Source: Multifurca ochricompacta (taxonomy: Eukaryota; Basidiomycota; Agaricomycetes; Russulales; Russulaceae). Taken from it: a stretch of 64,000 nucleotides of DNA. The notes below the pieces were generated by a model. It ran no database searches and was not told the DNA's origin. It was given only the letters and a program-made list of their open reading frames with translations. Shown piece by piece: positions 19,035 through 31,591 of this stretch. Location of the stretch: contig WTXG01000118.1 in assembly GCA_022496185.1 (NCBI GenBank), forward strand, positions 50,527 through 114,526, given 5' to 3'. The position numbers were made by a program, and so were the translations under genes. Numbering within the stretch: the stretch's first letter is position 1; every line of letters begins with the position of its first letter.

Positions 19035-21710
19035 ATGTCTTCCATCGTCTTCCCCCCTACTTTCAAGTTCAACAAACTTGATGGCTCCAACTGGCAGCAG
19101 TGGTCGGTGTCCTTCACTGCCCTGCTGAGGATAAATGGGATGAAGAGGCACATCACACATGATGCCCCTGAGTTCCTGAATGCCCCGAAGCCAGAGGATG
19201 GAGAAAAGGATGACGAGTATGCCAAGCGCTTTGCGCTTTGGTCTGAGCCTATGTACATAGAATGGAATAGGGTGGAGGAGGTCCTCATGGGAGTTCTGGT
19301 GATGGTCACATCACCGGAAACATACTCCCAAATTGCCTCAGACAGAACTTATCCTTCTGTCAATGCCAAGTATGAGCGTTTGGAATCGCTCTATGGCTCA
19401 GTAGGTAGCATGGCCACCTACAACTTGTGGTGTTCTGTGTCCTCCTTCCGCTTGGAGGAGGGCAAACAATTCAGACCCCAGTTGCAGCGTGTGTTGGATG
19501 TGAGGAGTACCCTCAAGGAAAATGGGATGGAGATCTCTGATCTCCAGATGAGCTTCATATTGCTCCAATCCCTACCTCCATCCTACTCAGCCATTGCTGG
19601 CTCAATCCTGGCGTCAGGTCCTCCTGACCGCCTTTCCCCTCAGGACCTTGTACAAAGGTTCCTAAATGAGGAAAGCCGACTAGCTGGCCCCGCAGGAAGT
19701 GGTGTTGGGGCTGCCCTTAACAAGGCAGCCCATGTCAACAAAAACAAAAACAAAAAAGTATCTTTCACGCCACCTCCTGCAGGTGCATCATCGTCCAATG
19801 ATGTCACCTGCTTCTACTGTCAGAAGCTGGGCCACAAGGCTAATGAATGTCGGCAGAGGAAACAGGACAGAGCCAATGCTGATGCAGGCAAAAAGGGCAA
19901 CAAGAGGAAGGGGCAAGGCCCCAGTGTACATAATAACTCCACACAAGTAGCTACCATAGTTAACGGTAGTGGCAGAATACAGGAGGTGCATGAGACACCT
20001 CGCATTTCACTTTATATGATGACCGAACATACGCAAGAAGTCGATGATGGCAGCAACCCTTGGATGATGGACAGCGGAGCCACCACTCATTTTACACCAT
20101 ACCTAGACGATTTCTCTGAGTATTACCCTCACAAGGGGCACTCGGTGACAATAGGTGATGGATCCGTAGTCCAAGTCGAAGGAACAGGCAAAGTCATACT
20201 CAAAACTCGAAATAATTATGAGTTAGAGTTAAATAATGTCTTTTACATGCCTGGCAGTGAAAGAATACTGTCGACAAGCTGCATCACAGACAAAGGCGGT
20301 TCAGTGGAATTCTCTCCAACTGAGGTCAAAATAAAGTACAATAATGCTACTATAGCGGAAGGTGTCAAGGCTATGGGACTCTATTGGGTCTTTGGGAAAA
20401 CTATGCAGAATTTAAATACTGCTTTCCACAAATCTGCATCAAGTAGCCTTGATACCTGGCATTTGCGAATGGGTCATATGTCAAAAGAGGCCCTCAAAAG
20501 ATATGCTCCTAAGGCTGTGAAAGGCCTTAACATAGATAATAGCCAAGTGGAAGACAAGCCGTGTTATGGCTGTGAAATGGGAAAATCACACCGTCTTCCA
20601 TTCCCTCCCTCTCAAAAGAGAGCTTCAGCACCCTTGGAAGTCATTCATAGTGACCTGGTTGGTCCTTTGCAATGTACTTCAATTCAAGGAAACCTATACT
20701 TCGCCACTTTCATAGACGACTTTAGCAGGACAGCTCTAGTCGTTGCTATGAAAGCTAAAAGTGAATTTACATCGGTCTTCAGTAACATTAAGGCATTCTT
20801 GGAAAATAAAACAGACAAGAAAATAAAGACCTTACACACTGACCGAGGTGGCGAATATGTAAATAGGGAGCTGAAGTCAATACTTGAGCAGGCTGGCATA
20901 GAGCATAAATTGACAATGCCATACTCCCCACAACAGAACGGAAGGGCTGAAAGGTTCAACAGAACCATCATGGAAAAGGCTACCAGTATGTTGCATCATG
21001 CTGGTCTTTCCCTTGGTTTCTGGGAATGTGCAGTGCGAACAGCCTGTCACATATACAATAGAACGCCAATCCGCTCTAATAAGTGGAGGACACCGCTTGA
21101 GCTTCTGGATGGGGACATTCCAGATGTCTCTTACTTTAAAATATTTGGCTGCTTAGCCTACTACACTGTCCCAGAGGACAAAAGATGTAAACTGGATCAC
21201 AAAGCCAGGGAGACAGTCTTTGTCGGATATGCACCCCACTCTAAAGGATATCTCCTTTGGGACATGCATACCCGATCCTTTGTATTGTCAAGAGATGTGA
21301 CATTTGATGAAGGGTCCTTCCCATCCAACCTTGCCAAGGACAGCAAGGGAAAACAAAAGGAAAAAGTTACGCCTTTTGTTCTAGAAGTTGAGAGGCCTGT
21401 CCAGCCTCAACCAGCAACAACCACAGTTCCTCAGGCTCCTGAAGACAAGGACGCCGAGGTTGAGGAACAGGAGGTAGTGGAACCTCCTCAATTAAATCCT
21501 GAGCCTACCACACCCGAAAGAGAAGACACACATGATGTCACTATCTATCAGACACCTCCATCCCAAGTCATGGAACCATCAGAACTCCCCGAGAGAACCC
21601 GTGCCAAAAGACAATCTAAGAAAAGAATGTTGGCAAGATTTCCCAACCAGTATTTACTAGGGAAAGTCCACGATCTCAGCAACGTGACCAGGCTGTGCAG
21701 GAAGATTTAG
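19035..21710 (+). pseudogene. E3 Gag-protease-integrase part of the copia polyprotein
   Basis: ATG at 19035; the same start is seen in E10 at 60176. Gag occupies about the first 300 residues, with the zinc knuckle CFYCQKLGHKANEC (about 19810-19851). The protease motif is MMDSGATTHFT (near 20065). Integrase has the HHCC region (WHLRMGHMS to CYGCEMGK, about 20458-20583) and the DDE core (HSDLVGPL, HTDRGGEY, and the glutamate in RAERFNRT). After about 21630 the frame is wrong: two extra bases relative to E4 move the rest of the protein to the frame of the next entry, and translation would stop at 21710. Confidence 0.93.
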
Positions 21711-23392
21711 ATCTTGATACTGCCCGTCCTAGACGTTCGCGCCGCATGAATCCTCGATTTTATAATGAGGATAATGCTGAGTTCGTGCAGGGTTCTTCCA
21801 GACTTGGACATATGGAGTTGCTATATGCTGCAGGTGTCTCTTACAGAGATCCCCTGACTTTTCAGGAGGCAATGCAGTCTGACAATGCCAGTGAATGGTT
21901 TGAGGCATGCAAATATGAAATAGATGCCTTAGATAAACTAGATGTGTGGCGCCTTGAGGATCTTCCGAAAGGAAGAAAGGCGGTCAAATCAAAATGGGTT
22001 TTTAAGCTGAAACCAGATGGACGGTTTCGTGCTAGGCTCGTGGCAAAAGGGTTCACCCAAGTAGAAGGAGTGGACTTCGATGAAACATTTTCCCCAGTCG
22101 CCAGATTTGAGTCACTTAGACTATTACTAGCATTAGCTACGCTAGAGGATTGGGAAATCCACCAGATGGATGTCAAATCGGCATTCCTACATGGCGATCT
22201 GGATGAGGAAATTTATATGGAGCAACCAGTTGGTTTCATCGTTGCTGGGCAAGAGTCCAAAGTTTGTAGGCTACAAAAAGCATTATATGGCCTCAAACAA
22301 GCCTCCCGAGCATGGAACCTTCAATTCCATGGTGTTCTTAATGAACTAGGCTTTACTCGGACGTACTCTGATGCAGGAGTATATGTGTTTCATCAAAAGG
22401 AGGGGGATGATTCACTATATGTCATTCTCTATGTAGATGACATTACTATACTTGGGTCTTCCAATGATAAGATAACGTGGCTGAAGTCATCACTATCTAG
22501 TCGATATGAGATGACTGACTTGGGAGAAATCCAGTCATACCTTGGAGTTAATATCACCAGGGATCGTCCTAATAAGACACTGGAGATTGACCAAGCAGCC
22601 TACGTTTTATCTATTATTGAGAAGTTTGGGATGAGGGATTCCAACCGGGTATATACTCCTCTTCCCTCTGGCGCTGATGTACATCTGGTCAAGTTTGAGG
22701 GCCAAGCATCTACTTCTGAGATAAAGAAGTACCAACAGTTGATGGGGTCTCTGCTATGGGTGCAGATTGGAAGCAGACCCGATATCAGTTTTGCTGTAGC
22801 GCGCCTTAGTCAGTACGCTTCCAACCCCTCTCAAGATCACATGCGACTTGCAAAATATGTCTTAAAGTATCTTAATAGTACAAAAGACTACAAGTTGCGG
22901 TATTCTGGAGGGAATGGGGAGAGTGGCCTTCATGGCTTTGCAGATTCCTCATGGGGAGATCAAGAGGACTGCCACTCCACCTCAGGCTATGTGTTTTTCT
23001 TGGCAAATGGTGCCATTTCATGGTGTTCCAGAAAGCAGAAAACAGTAGCACAGTCCACCACTGAAGCCGAATATATGAGCCTCTCCGAGGCTGCAAATCA
23101 GGCAGCGTGGTATAGGACTTTTATGGAGGAATTAGGGTATGAGGTATCCTCCCCTATACTACTCCATTGTGACAACAAGGGTGCCGTGGATTTGGCATTA
23201 AACCCAGTCACAGGAAGGCGGTCAAAGCATATACCCATCAAGTACCATGCCATTAGGGGGTACATTGAATCGCACACAATTGAGTTAGTGCAAACCCCCA
23301 CAGGTGAGATGCTGGCAGATGGCTTTACTAAGTCTCTACCAAGAGCATCGTTTGAAACCATGGTCAATGGACTTGGACTTATGCTGAAATGA
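21695..23392 (+). pseudogene. E3 RT-RNase H part of the copia polyprotein
   Basis: Copia-type RT (SKWVFKLKPDGRFRARLVAK near 21990, catalytic YVDDITIL near 22432) and RNase H (ADSSWGD near 22940; TVAQSTTEAEYMSL near 23044). The frame is open to TGA at 23390. It is the continuation of the polyprotein above, and the real junction lies near 21630. There is no start codon of its own, so it is not a separate gene. All visible catalytic residues are intact. Confidence 0.93.
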
Positions 23393-23652
23393 GAGAGCTG
23401 GAATCTGGAGACTTTGTATACCAGTTTCACTTTCCCACCATGCCATATGAGCACGTTCTCGACCTCGAGAGTGACGCAAGTGGTGTGTATGAAGTAGATA
23501 TGTCAAGCATTCAGCTTGCATAAGCAAATCTACAATTCGTATGCAAAACTCACAACCCACACTTGAGAGTTAGAGAAGTTGGATCTCTGGCTGGTGATAT
23601 GCTCATTCAACTCATTTCCCATCTATGACCAGATACCTTCAGCATGGAGGGA
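23393..23652 (+). other. E3 3' untranslated region with polypurine tract
   Basis: No coding potential. It ends in CATGGAGGGA (about 23643-23652), the likely plus-strand primer, next to the LTR. The same sequence in reverse closes the window in E12 (63879-64000). Confidence 0.8.
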
Positions 23653-24096
23653 TGTTGAACACAGAAGATGTTCGGTGATGCTTCAGGCATCAGGTGATTA
23701 GATTAGCTACTTTGTAGATTAGATTAGATACCGGAGTTTCGGACTATTTACATTATCATTATTACTTTCTTTCTCACATTCCGCAGTAGCTGACTGATAC
23801 ACCATGTAACATGTGATTTCTGTAGTGGCCAATGGCCTTTCTCCCTCTATTTGTTGTTTGGACTTTGTCTGGCACTTGTGGACTTATTCCCAGTGCACAG
23901 ACCATCCCTTAGATAGTATATAAGGGTGTCTGTTTCGTCTCTTACACTTCAGAGTTTCTTCTACCTCTGAAGTGTAAGTCGTCCTCTCTACTATCATCAC
24001 TACCTTGAGACTAACTCTGTATATAGAACTTGTCTTTGTCTAGGTGTGTAGTATAGTGTAATAGAGTTCTTCTACCTCTGAAGTAACTTGTCTTTG
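23653..24096 (+). repeat. E3 3' LTR, first part
   Basis: Matches the 5' LTR to the point of the E5 insertion. One T is missing near 24067 relative to the 5' LTR. The TSD of E5, CTTTG, ends at 24096. Confidence 0.97.
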
Positions 24097-24669
24097 TGTT
24101 ACGAACCCCGTCTCTGCCGTCTTTTTCTTCCTACCCACGACGACCCCTCTTGCCGCCTACCTTACACTACCAGATCACGTCTCCTCATGGGATCCGTCAC
24201 GTGCTTTACTTCCCTCCCGTGACTGACTTTGTCTCTGTTTGCTCGCTTTGTACATGTTTGACTCTTTATCTCTTATCTCTTATCCCTTATCATACGACCG
24301 GACACTTACTTAGTTCCCTATCAGAAGCTAGGCTTTACGCCCTTCGCTTTCGTATATTTGGGCCCACATGACTCCGTTCTCTTATCTGTAGACACCCATT
24401 CGATTACGTATATAAGTCTGCTGTAACTACCATGTAGACCTCAGACTCGACTTATTGAATACATCGGTGTTTGTCTTCTGGACTTCCCTTTGAAACCTCT
24501 GACTCGATGTCTCAGTGCTTTCGGCACTTTCCGCTTAACATCGTCTTAGGGAACAGCCCCTTGACTTTGACTCTCTCTTGAACTCCAAGAGGCCTTATTG
24601 GTCTCTTATCTGAAACCCTGAACACGCTGTCGCACAAGTCGTGCAGAACGTCTCACACCGGACGTAACA
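24097..24669 (+). repeat. E5 5' LTR with promoter
   Basis: TGTTACGAAC to GGACGTAACA. About a dozen single-base losses relative to the right LTR. TATATAA at 24409; the predicted RNA start AGACTCGACTT begins at 24443, 34 nt on. Confidence 0.97.
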
Positions 24670-24671
24670 TC

Positions 24672-24682
24672 AAGTCGAGTCT
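24672..24682 (+). promoter_or_regulatory. E5 self-priming primer binding site
   Basis: AAGTCGAGTCT, 2 nt inside the LTR, is the exact 11-nt complement of AGACTCGACTT at 24443-24453. Eleven bases is also the length used by Tf1. Confidence 0.8.
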
Positions 24683-24688
24683 CTCACA

Positions 24689-26196
24689 GTGGCTTCCAGC
24701 CGCAGTCAGACCCTCTTTCGGGAAGAACTCATCGAACGCAGAGACGAGAATAATCTTTCACAGCAAGTACTTGGCTCTGCCGCCTGGAAAGATTTTGAGT
24801 CCGAGTTTGGATACTACGTCTATCACGACGGAAGATACCAACCGGTAGAATACGACGAAGAAAAAGAGTTTGGTATTGTATCCGATACTCAGACAGTCGA
24901 AACTCTTGGGTTACAACCAGACCGCCCCACCTGAATTTGGACTAGGCCCGTGGAGAGAAAATCCCCCGGCCATTGTCACGGACTCCGAACCAGAGGAGTA
25001 CGTAGAAGAACACAGCGAAGAAGCACTGGTATTAGCGTCGTCTACAGCCCCAGTTGCACCCGAAGTTGTCACGTTCAGAGCCCCTGCTTTGACAACTCCC
25101 CAGATCTCTATACAATCCACCGACACTGTCACCCCTTTTACCAGAACATGTCCACCATTGCCGCCCAGCTTCCAGACCCCGCCCCACCAGCCCCAGTGGC
25201 GGCACCACCAAACATTCCTCCCCCGTCCGGATGATTATCAGGAGTGCTTCCCCAAACGTTCACTGGGGACCGCTCGCAAAGCAAAAAATTCATGTTGGAG
25301 TTCACAACCTTTAAAAACTTCAACCATGACGTCCCGCAGATTGTCAACCCTTTCAACGAGCCAATCTGTTCCTTTCCCTGATTCGGGGGGATGCGGTTGA
25401 CGACTGGACCATGGAACAGCTGGAATGGCTGAATGAACAAGTCGAAAGTGGGCGTCGTACCACTAGTGAAGGTCTTTGGGAGACCATCGCTGAGCGGTTT
25501 AAAGATGCCTTCATGGATGGACAGGCCAAGCAGAAGGCAGCCCGGGAGCTAAAGTCCCTCAGAATGGAGAAGGGAGAACTTGACGCATACGTCGCCAAGT
25601 TCAGAAGTCTAGCCAACAGAGCCGGCTATGACACGGACGAAGAGGCAACGTTAGACCTCTTTTCACAAGGCTTACCCAATCCCCTTGTCAAAAACATCAT
25701 TCAGTTTCATCACCCCCACGACTGGGATACTTGGGTTGACGCTGCTCGAAGGCAGCAACAAGATTACCTTGACTTTCAGACAAGGTTTGGAGTTGACACC
25801 AAAAAAGGAAAGACCCGAGACCAGTGGAAGGCAGCGTTCGGAGTGAAGCCTGCACCACATGGCCAGAGGGATCCAAATGCTATGGATACCTCTGCAGATC
25901 AAGCCCGAGCTAGGGAAGCACTTACGGAAGACGAGCAGCAGACACTAATGAAGGAAGGACGCTGCTTCCGTTGCAGAGCATTGGGACATATGTCCCGGGA
26001 CTGTCCCAAGAAGGGAGTACGAGTCGCTGTCGCCACGGTGGCACCGGAACACCCCGTTCAGAACAACCCTCCTGCCGTAGACAAGCGATCGAAGGAAGAG
26101 AAGGCTCAAGATATATGGGCCAACATGATGAAGGAGAGTGAGGAAGTGTGCGCCATACTAGTAGAAAAGGTGTTTGCAAAGAAGGATTTTTGTTAG
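24689..26196 (+). pseudogene. gag: E5 Gag
   Basis: Three overlapping frame segments (24689-24934, 24870-25400, 25411-26196) joined by single-base deletions. The N-terminal part opens at GTG in the context ACAGTGG; no ATG lies between the LTR and it. It is acidic in the middle. The third segment holds the Gag capsid domain and the zinc knuckle CFRCRALGHMSRDC (about 25963-26004). It ends GAT TTT TGT TAG. E8 carries the same protein in fewer pieces. Confidence 0.85.
26187..26191 (+). promoter_or_regulatory. E5 candidate -1 frameshift site
   Basis: T5 two codons before the gag stop. The -1 reading GGA TTT TTG TTA is open into the protease. Confidence 0.6.
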
Positions 26197-29100
26197 GCTC
26201 AAACCCATCGGCCTGGGCACGAGCACTCCATGTTACCTCTGTGTATGCTAGTCGATTCAAATCATTGAAAATACCAGTCCATTTTGAAACTACACAGAAG
26301 ACGGCCGATCGAGATATTTTAGTGGACTCCGGAGCCACAGACAACTTTATTCACCCACGACTAATCAAAACAATGGGCCTGGGACGGCTGGCACTTCCCC
26401 AGGAAAAGAACATTTGGAACATTGACGGAATGGCCAACCGCGCTGGAAAAATCACTCATTACACGGATCTAAAGGTCCAGGTTGGAGAGGCCATGAAGAA
26501 CATTCGTTTCCTGATTACGGACCTGGGAGACGAAGATCTTATCCTAGGATATCCGTGGCTTGCCGCGTTTGAGCCCAAGATCAACTGGGCTGACGCGACA
26601 ATGGATAAAGAATCATATCCCACTATCATCACGTCGATAGGATATGACTATGCAGTCAGACATCCCATAATCAGAGCCACGAGCACAGGAATGGAAGACC
26701 CAGGACGCTGTTACGCCACTAAAGCATCGGAACTAGCCCAAAAGGCAATACAAGGGCAGGTGGAAAAGACATACAGCGATATAGTGCCGAGTATCTACCA
26801 TCGGCATTGGAAGGTGTTTTCCGAGGAGGAATCCCAGCGTTTTCCACCTCCCAGGCCATGGGACCACGCCATAGACTTACTCCCTGACACACCAACAGCA
26901 ATAGATTGCAAAATCTATCCGCTGTCCCAGTCTGAGCAGGTGGCATTGACGGAGTTCCTGGAAGAACATTTGGCAAAAGGATATATTCGCCCATCCAAGT
27001 CGCAGTACGCTTCACCCTTCTTCTTCATCAAAAAGAAGGATGGCAAGCTACGACCAGTCCAGGACTATCGGCGGATTAACACATACACCATGAAAAACAC
27101 CTACCCCCTACCGCTCATCTCCGAACTTATTGACACCATGAGGGATAAGTCCTCTTTTCAAAGATGGACGTGCGATGGGGTTATAACAACGTCAGGATCA
27201 AGGAAGGTGACCAGTGCAAAGCGGCGTTCAAAACAAATCAAGGGTTGTTTGAGCCCAATGTCATGTTCTTTGGTCTCACGAACTCGCCGGCAACGTTCCA
27301 GTCTATGATGAATCACATCTTCCGCGACTCATTCTCATGGAGAAGTAGTGGTCTATATGGACAACATCCTAGTAGCCACTGCAGATGATTTGGACCACCA
27401 TCGACGCCGTGTACATCAGGTACTGGACATACTGCATGAACATGACCTCTATCTCAAACCCGCCAAATGCTCCTTCGAACAACGGAGTGTTGAGTATCTA
27501 GGGGTCATCTTGGAAGGAGGACAAGTGTGCATGGACCCCGTTAAAGTACAGGGAATCCGGGAGTGGCCCGTGCCACCTGTGTCAAGGATGTCCGATCGTT
27601 CATTGGATTCTGTAATTTTACCGACGATTCGTCAAGGGGTTTTCAGGCATAGCGCGACCACTGAACGACCTACTGAAAAAGGATGTATCATGGCATTGGG
27701 ATACCGCACAGCAGCAGGCGTTTGAACAGATTAGGGACCTTGTCGGCTCAGAACCAGTACTTATCCAACCAGATCTGAACCACCCTTCGAAGTAGAGGTG
27801 GACGCCTCGCACTTTGCAAACGGGGCAGTATTATATCAGAGAGATGCCGCACAAGTGCTTCACCCAGTGGCGTACTATTCCGAAACCTTCTCCCCTGCTG
27901 AAAGGAACTACGACATCTGGGATAGGGAGCTTTTAGCCATAGTTAAGGCGTTGCGACACTGGCGACCCTATTTGGCAGGCACCCCTCATAAGACCATCAT
28001 CCACACTGATCATTCCAACCTCTTATACTGGAAGGAACCCCACAAGATCAGCCAGCGTGTAGCACGAGAAGTCTTGGAATAGAAGAATATAACTTCACGC
28101 TGAAACACATTGCTGGGAGTCAGAATGCTAGAGCAGATGCATTGTCACGCAGACCAGACATGCATACAGGGGAAGATGACAATAACGACATCACTGTCCT
28201 CCCAGAAGAGGTATTTGCCAAGACGGCCATTGTCAGTCTCCATGATATGGACCTTTGGGCACAAGTTTCCCAAAATATGAACCAAGACCTGTGTCGTTCA
28301 TGGGCTGACGCTCACAATTTAAAAGAAATCAGCGGTCTTTGGTGGAAAGATGGAGATCGACTCGTTGTCACCGGTGGTGACAACATTAAGAGGGGGTGAT
28401 CCATTTTCATCACGACCTCCCTCCGCTGGCCATCCAGGCATTGCCAACACTTATGCCCTGGCCAAGAGAGACTATTGGTGGCCCAATATGAAAAAGACAT
28501 TGAGAGCTACGTACGAGGATGCGCATCATGCAAGCAAACAAAGTGAACACGCACCCAAAAGCCCACCAATGCTTCCCATTACTCCCAGTACATCGACTCC
28601 TTTCCAGACCATCGCCATGGACTTCATTGTCAAGCTGCCCAAATCACAAGGCTTCGACACTATCCTCACTATCACAGACCATGATTGTTCCAAAGCGGCC
28701 CTCTTCATTCCCTGCAACGAAACTATCACAGCTGAAGGAGTGGCGAAACTATACCTGAACCACGTATACCGTCATTACGGACTCCCTAAAAAGATCATCT
28801 CTGACCGGGATACCCGTTTTACATCGGCATTGCGAGAGCCTTATGCAAGACGCTGGACATCACCAGAATATCTCGACGGCATACCATCCACAGACAGACG
28901 GACAGTCTGAGCAGACGAACCAATGGTTGGAACAGTATCTCCGGTTTTGGTGCAACGCAGGCAGACGATTGGGCGAATGGCTGTCGACCGCAGAATTCGC
29001 TCACAATTCATGGCCCAATGGGACGACAAAATCCACCCCTTTCTCCCTTATCATGGGCTGGACTCCACGCACCACGTGGACAGAAAGCCCATCAATGTCC

Positions 29101-29648
29101 CGTCAGTAACGAACGATCGGCCAATGGGAAGAGCTGCGGCAATCAGCCAATGAGAATCTGGTAAAGGCGCAACAGCTCCTGGCGCACAGCCAAGCACATT
29201 CACACCTTATCGACCAATGACTGGGTGTGGCTCGAGGGTAGAAATATTCACACGTCACACCCCTCGGCCAATTAGTGCCCCGACGCCACGGACCCTTCCA
29301 AATCACAAGGAAGCTGTCAGACGTCTCTTACGAATTGCAGTTGCCGCCGAAATGGAAGATCCATCCAGTCTTCCATGCCAAGCTTCTGACCCCTTACAAA
29401 GAAACCTCCATTCACGGAGAGAACTTCCCGAGACCCCCACCTGACCTTATCGATGGCGAAGAAGAATGGGAAGTGGAGCGCGTTCTAGACTCCAAGCGAC
29501 AAGGCCGAGGGCGCAAGTTGTATACCTGATCAAGTGGAAAGGTTTCCCAGACTCTGACAACTCGTGGGAACCAGCCGGGGATATCTCGGCCCCGGACCTG
29601 ATTGCGAAGTTCCATTTACGACATCCCCAAGCACCCAAGAACAGTTAA
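26187..29648 (+). pseudogene. pol: E5 Pol
   Basis: The first segment, open to 27308, holds protease (DSGATDNFI near 26329) and the start of RT ([17 protein letters not shown] near 27019). From about 27150 the reading changes frame repeatedly, with pieces of RT, RNase H, the integrase HHCC and DDE regions and the chromodomain (YLIKWKGFPDSDNSWEPAGD, near 29525) in different frames. Comparison with E8 shows the breaks are mostly one-base losses. The YMDD of RT reads YMDN here (near 27357). Confidence 0.88.
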
Positions 29649-29717
29649 AAGGGAGGACCAACTCCAGACTTTCCCCAGAACAACGCTTCACTAGCAACGT
29701 CCTAACCACATCTTAAC

Positions 29718-30912
29718 ATGTCTGCCTCTTTCATCGCTGCCTCCGCCGCCATCGACGCCTTCACTGCCACCACTGTGGTCGTGGAAGCCTTCCCCTCTGC
29801 TCATCCCTCCACGCGCCCCTCTTCCCCTATTGACTACGAAGTCGCAGAGGCCCGAGTTAAAACCAATCCCCGAACCCAAATGATGACTTCACCCATCGCG
29901 AAGACCCCCACCCCAATGACCTGCTCAACGGAGAGATCGATGACGAAGCCCCGGAGTTCCCATTCATCCCCAACAACCCCAACTCGTCGATGTACTTCCC
30001 CTGGAGATCACAATGGCCGACGGATCTACGGCCATCGCCAAATATATCTATTACACCAATGGCGGAATGGATGTGGTGGGGTGTATGAGAAGGATGGACC
30101 AGTGTACGGAGCCCCTGTCTATCTGGAGGAAAGGTATACAGGTCGACTCCACCACACGTTGACTGACGAACAGTTGGGTCACCTCGCCGCGGAGGACTGT
30201 CGCGCCTTTGCGATCGATGAGGTGATGAACGACATGAGACTACCACGTTGAAGGCAGAAGTTATGAGGCTGAGGAAGAGTATCACCCTGAGGAGGACGCT
30301 GAACCAACAGTACAAGGAGCACGCAAAAATGATGGCCAGGCTGACGAATGGGATGTTCCAGTTGGAGTCGGAGATTGTGGACATCAGGAAGAGGTTGGAA
30401 GCGGGGGATGCGTACCAGACAATTGCTGAGAGGTACGCAGACACTTATGCACGACCCCTCCCCCCTCGAACCTTGGGTGCGGCCCCGACGCTGCTACCGA
30501 CTCGACTGGAGATGCCACGCTTGCATGAGAACCCGCGCGGGGAGACCTGCTGGCGATGTGATAGCAAGTATCACATAAGCTGGAACTGTCCCCTCAACCA
30601 CAAATGGTGTCGACACTGCCGAAGCAATCTCCACTGGAGCAGACACTGCATCTTCCGACGTGTAGGAGTGGCCCAACCATCACCAATCCATCGGGCTGGT
30701 GTGGCAAATGCCTTCGCCATAACGCTGGGCATAAAGAAATCGACTGCCCCGTCTACGACCTGTGCCGCGCATGTGGCCAGCGAGGTCCATATGGATTTCT
30801 TCACACCCACGCATGTCCGCAAGAGTTGGAATCGTATAGCATGGGTGACCGTAATGTAGCTGACGATTACCTGGAGCTGGTGCAGGATGATGACGGTACG
30901 AGTCGTTTCTAG
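29718..30912 (+). pseudogene. E5 ORF3, zinc-knuckle protein after pol, unknown function
   Basis: ATG at 29718, matching ATG 48051 in E8. In order: an Ala/Thr-rich start, an acidic stretch, a domain with YLEERYTGRLHHT, a probable coiled coil (about 30250-30400), then four Cys/His clusters. CWRCDSKYHISWNC is CX2CX4HX4C, the next (CRHCRSNLHWSRHC) has the same spacing, and two longer-spaced clusters follow (near 30700-30810). It ends in DDDGTSRF at TAG 30910-30912. Frames shift several times here, e.g. near 29870, 30240 and 30670. The clusters suggest nucleic-acid or chaperone binding like nucleocapsid; the role is unknown. Confidence 0.75.
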
Positions 30913-30943
30913 CCAGGACTGCTAGAACCAGAAGAGGGGGTGA

Positions 30944-31529
30944 TGTTACGAACCCCGTCTCTGCCGGTCTTTTTCTTCCTACCCCACGACGACCCCTCTC
31001 TGCCGCCTACCTTACACTACCAGATCACGTCTCCCTCATGGGATCCGTCACGTGCTTTACTTCCCTCCCGTGACTGACTTTGTCTCTGTTTGCCTCGCTT
31101 TGTACATGTTTGACTCTTTATCTCTTATCTCTTATCCCTTATCGTACGACCGGACACTTACTTAGTTCCCTATCAGAAGCTAGGCTTTACGCCCTTCGCT
31201 TTCGTATATTTGGGCCCACATGACTCCGTTCTCTTATCTAGTAGACGCCCATTCGATTACGTATATAAGTCTGCTGTAACTACCATGTAGACCTCAGACT
31301 CGACTTATTGAATACATTGGTGTTTGTCTTCTGGACTTCCCTTTGAAACCTCTGACTCGATTGTCTCAGTGCTTTCGGCACTTTCCGCTTAACATCGTCT
31401 TAGGGAACAGCCCCTTCGACTTTGACTCTTTCTCTTGAAACTCCAAGAGGCCTTATTGGTCTCTTATCTGAAACCCTTGAAACACGCTGTCGCACAAGTC
31501 GTGCAGAACGTCTCACACCGGACGTAACA
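30944..31529 (+). repeat. E5 3' LTR and preceding polypurine tract
   Basis: 586 bp, apparently free of the deletions of the left LTR. GAAGAGGGGGTGA at 30931-30943 is the polypurine tract. Confidence 0.95.
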
Positions 31530-31591
31530 CTTTGTCTAGCTTAACCCACTAAACTTTACAGTCAGTATGCTGCGCACATGCCTGTTTCACA
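31530..31591 (+). repeat. E3 3' LTR, second part
   Basis: Resumes after E5 with the duplicated CTTTG, ends GTTTCACA at 31591, and is followed by the E3 TSD GAAGG (31592-31596). Confidence 0.96.

Larger units (their letters stand above)
24097..31529 (+). mobile_element. E5: Ty3/gypsy chromovirus, family G3
   Basis: LTRs 24097-24669 (573 bp) and 30944-31529 (586 bp); TSD CTTTG at 24092-24096 and 31530-31534. Order: gag, pol with chromodomain, then an extra zinc-knuckle ORF. The genes are broken by many single-base deletions compared with E8, a copy of the same family. The right LTR lacks these deletions. Total 7433 bp. Confidence 0.97.
17595..31591 (+). mobile_element. E3: Ty1/copia element, family C1, carrying E5 in its 3' LTR
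   Basis: LTRs at 17595-18096 and 23653-24096 plus 31530-31591, with TSD GAAGG at 17590-17594 and 31592-31596. Without E5 it is about 6.56 kb. Integrase lies before RT, which defines Ty1/copia. It inserted into another copy of its own family (E4). The polyprotein has one 2-bp length difference breaking the frame near 21630; otherwise it is well preserved, so this is a young copy. Confidence 0.97.

Noticed and set aside
24443..24510. A second, spliced copy of the RNA start in the G3 LTR
   Set aside because: Only a short CCTC/GACTCGA similarity repeats downstream and no intron signals flank it, so it does not support the pattern seen in C1, C2 and G1.
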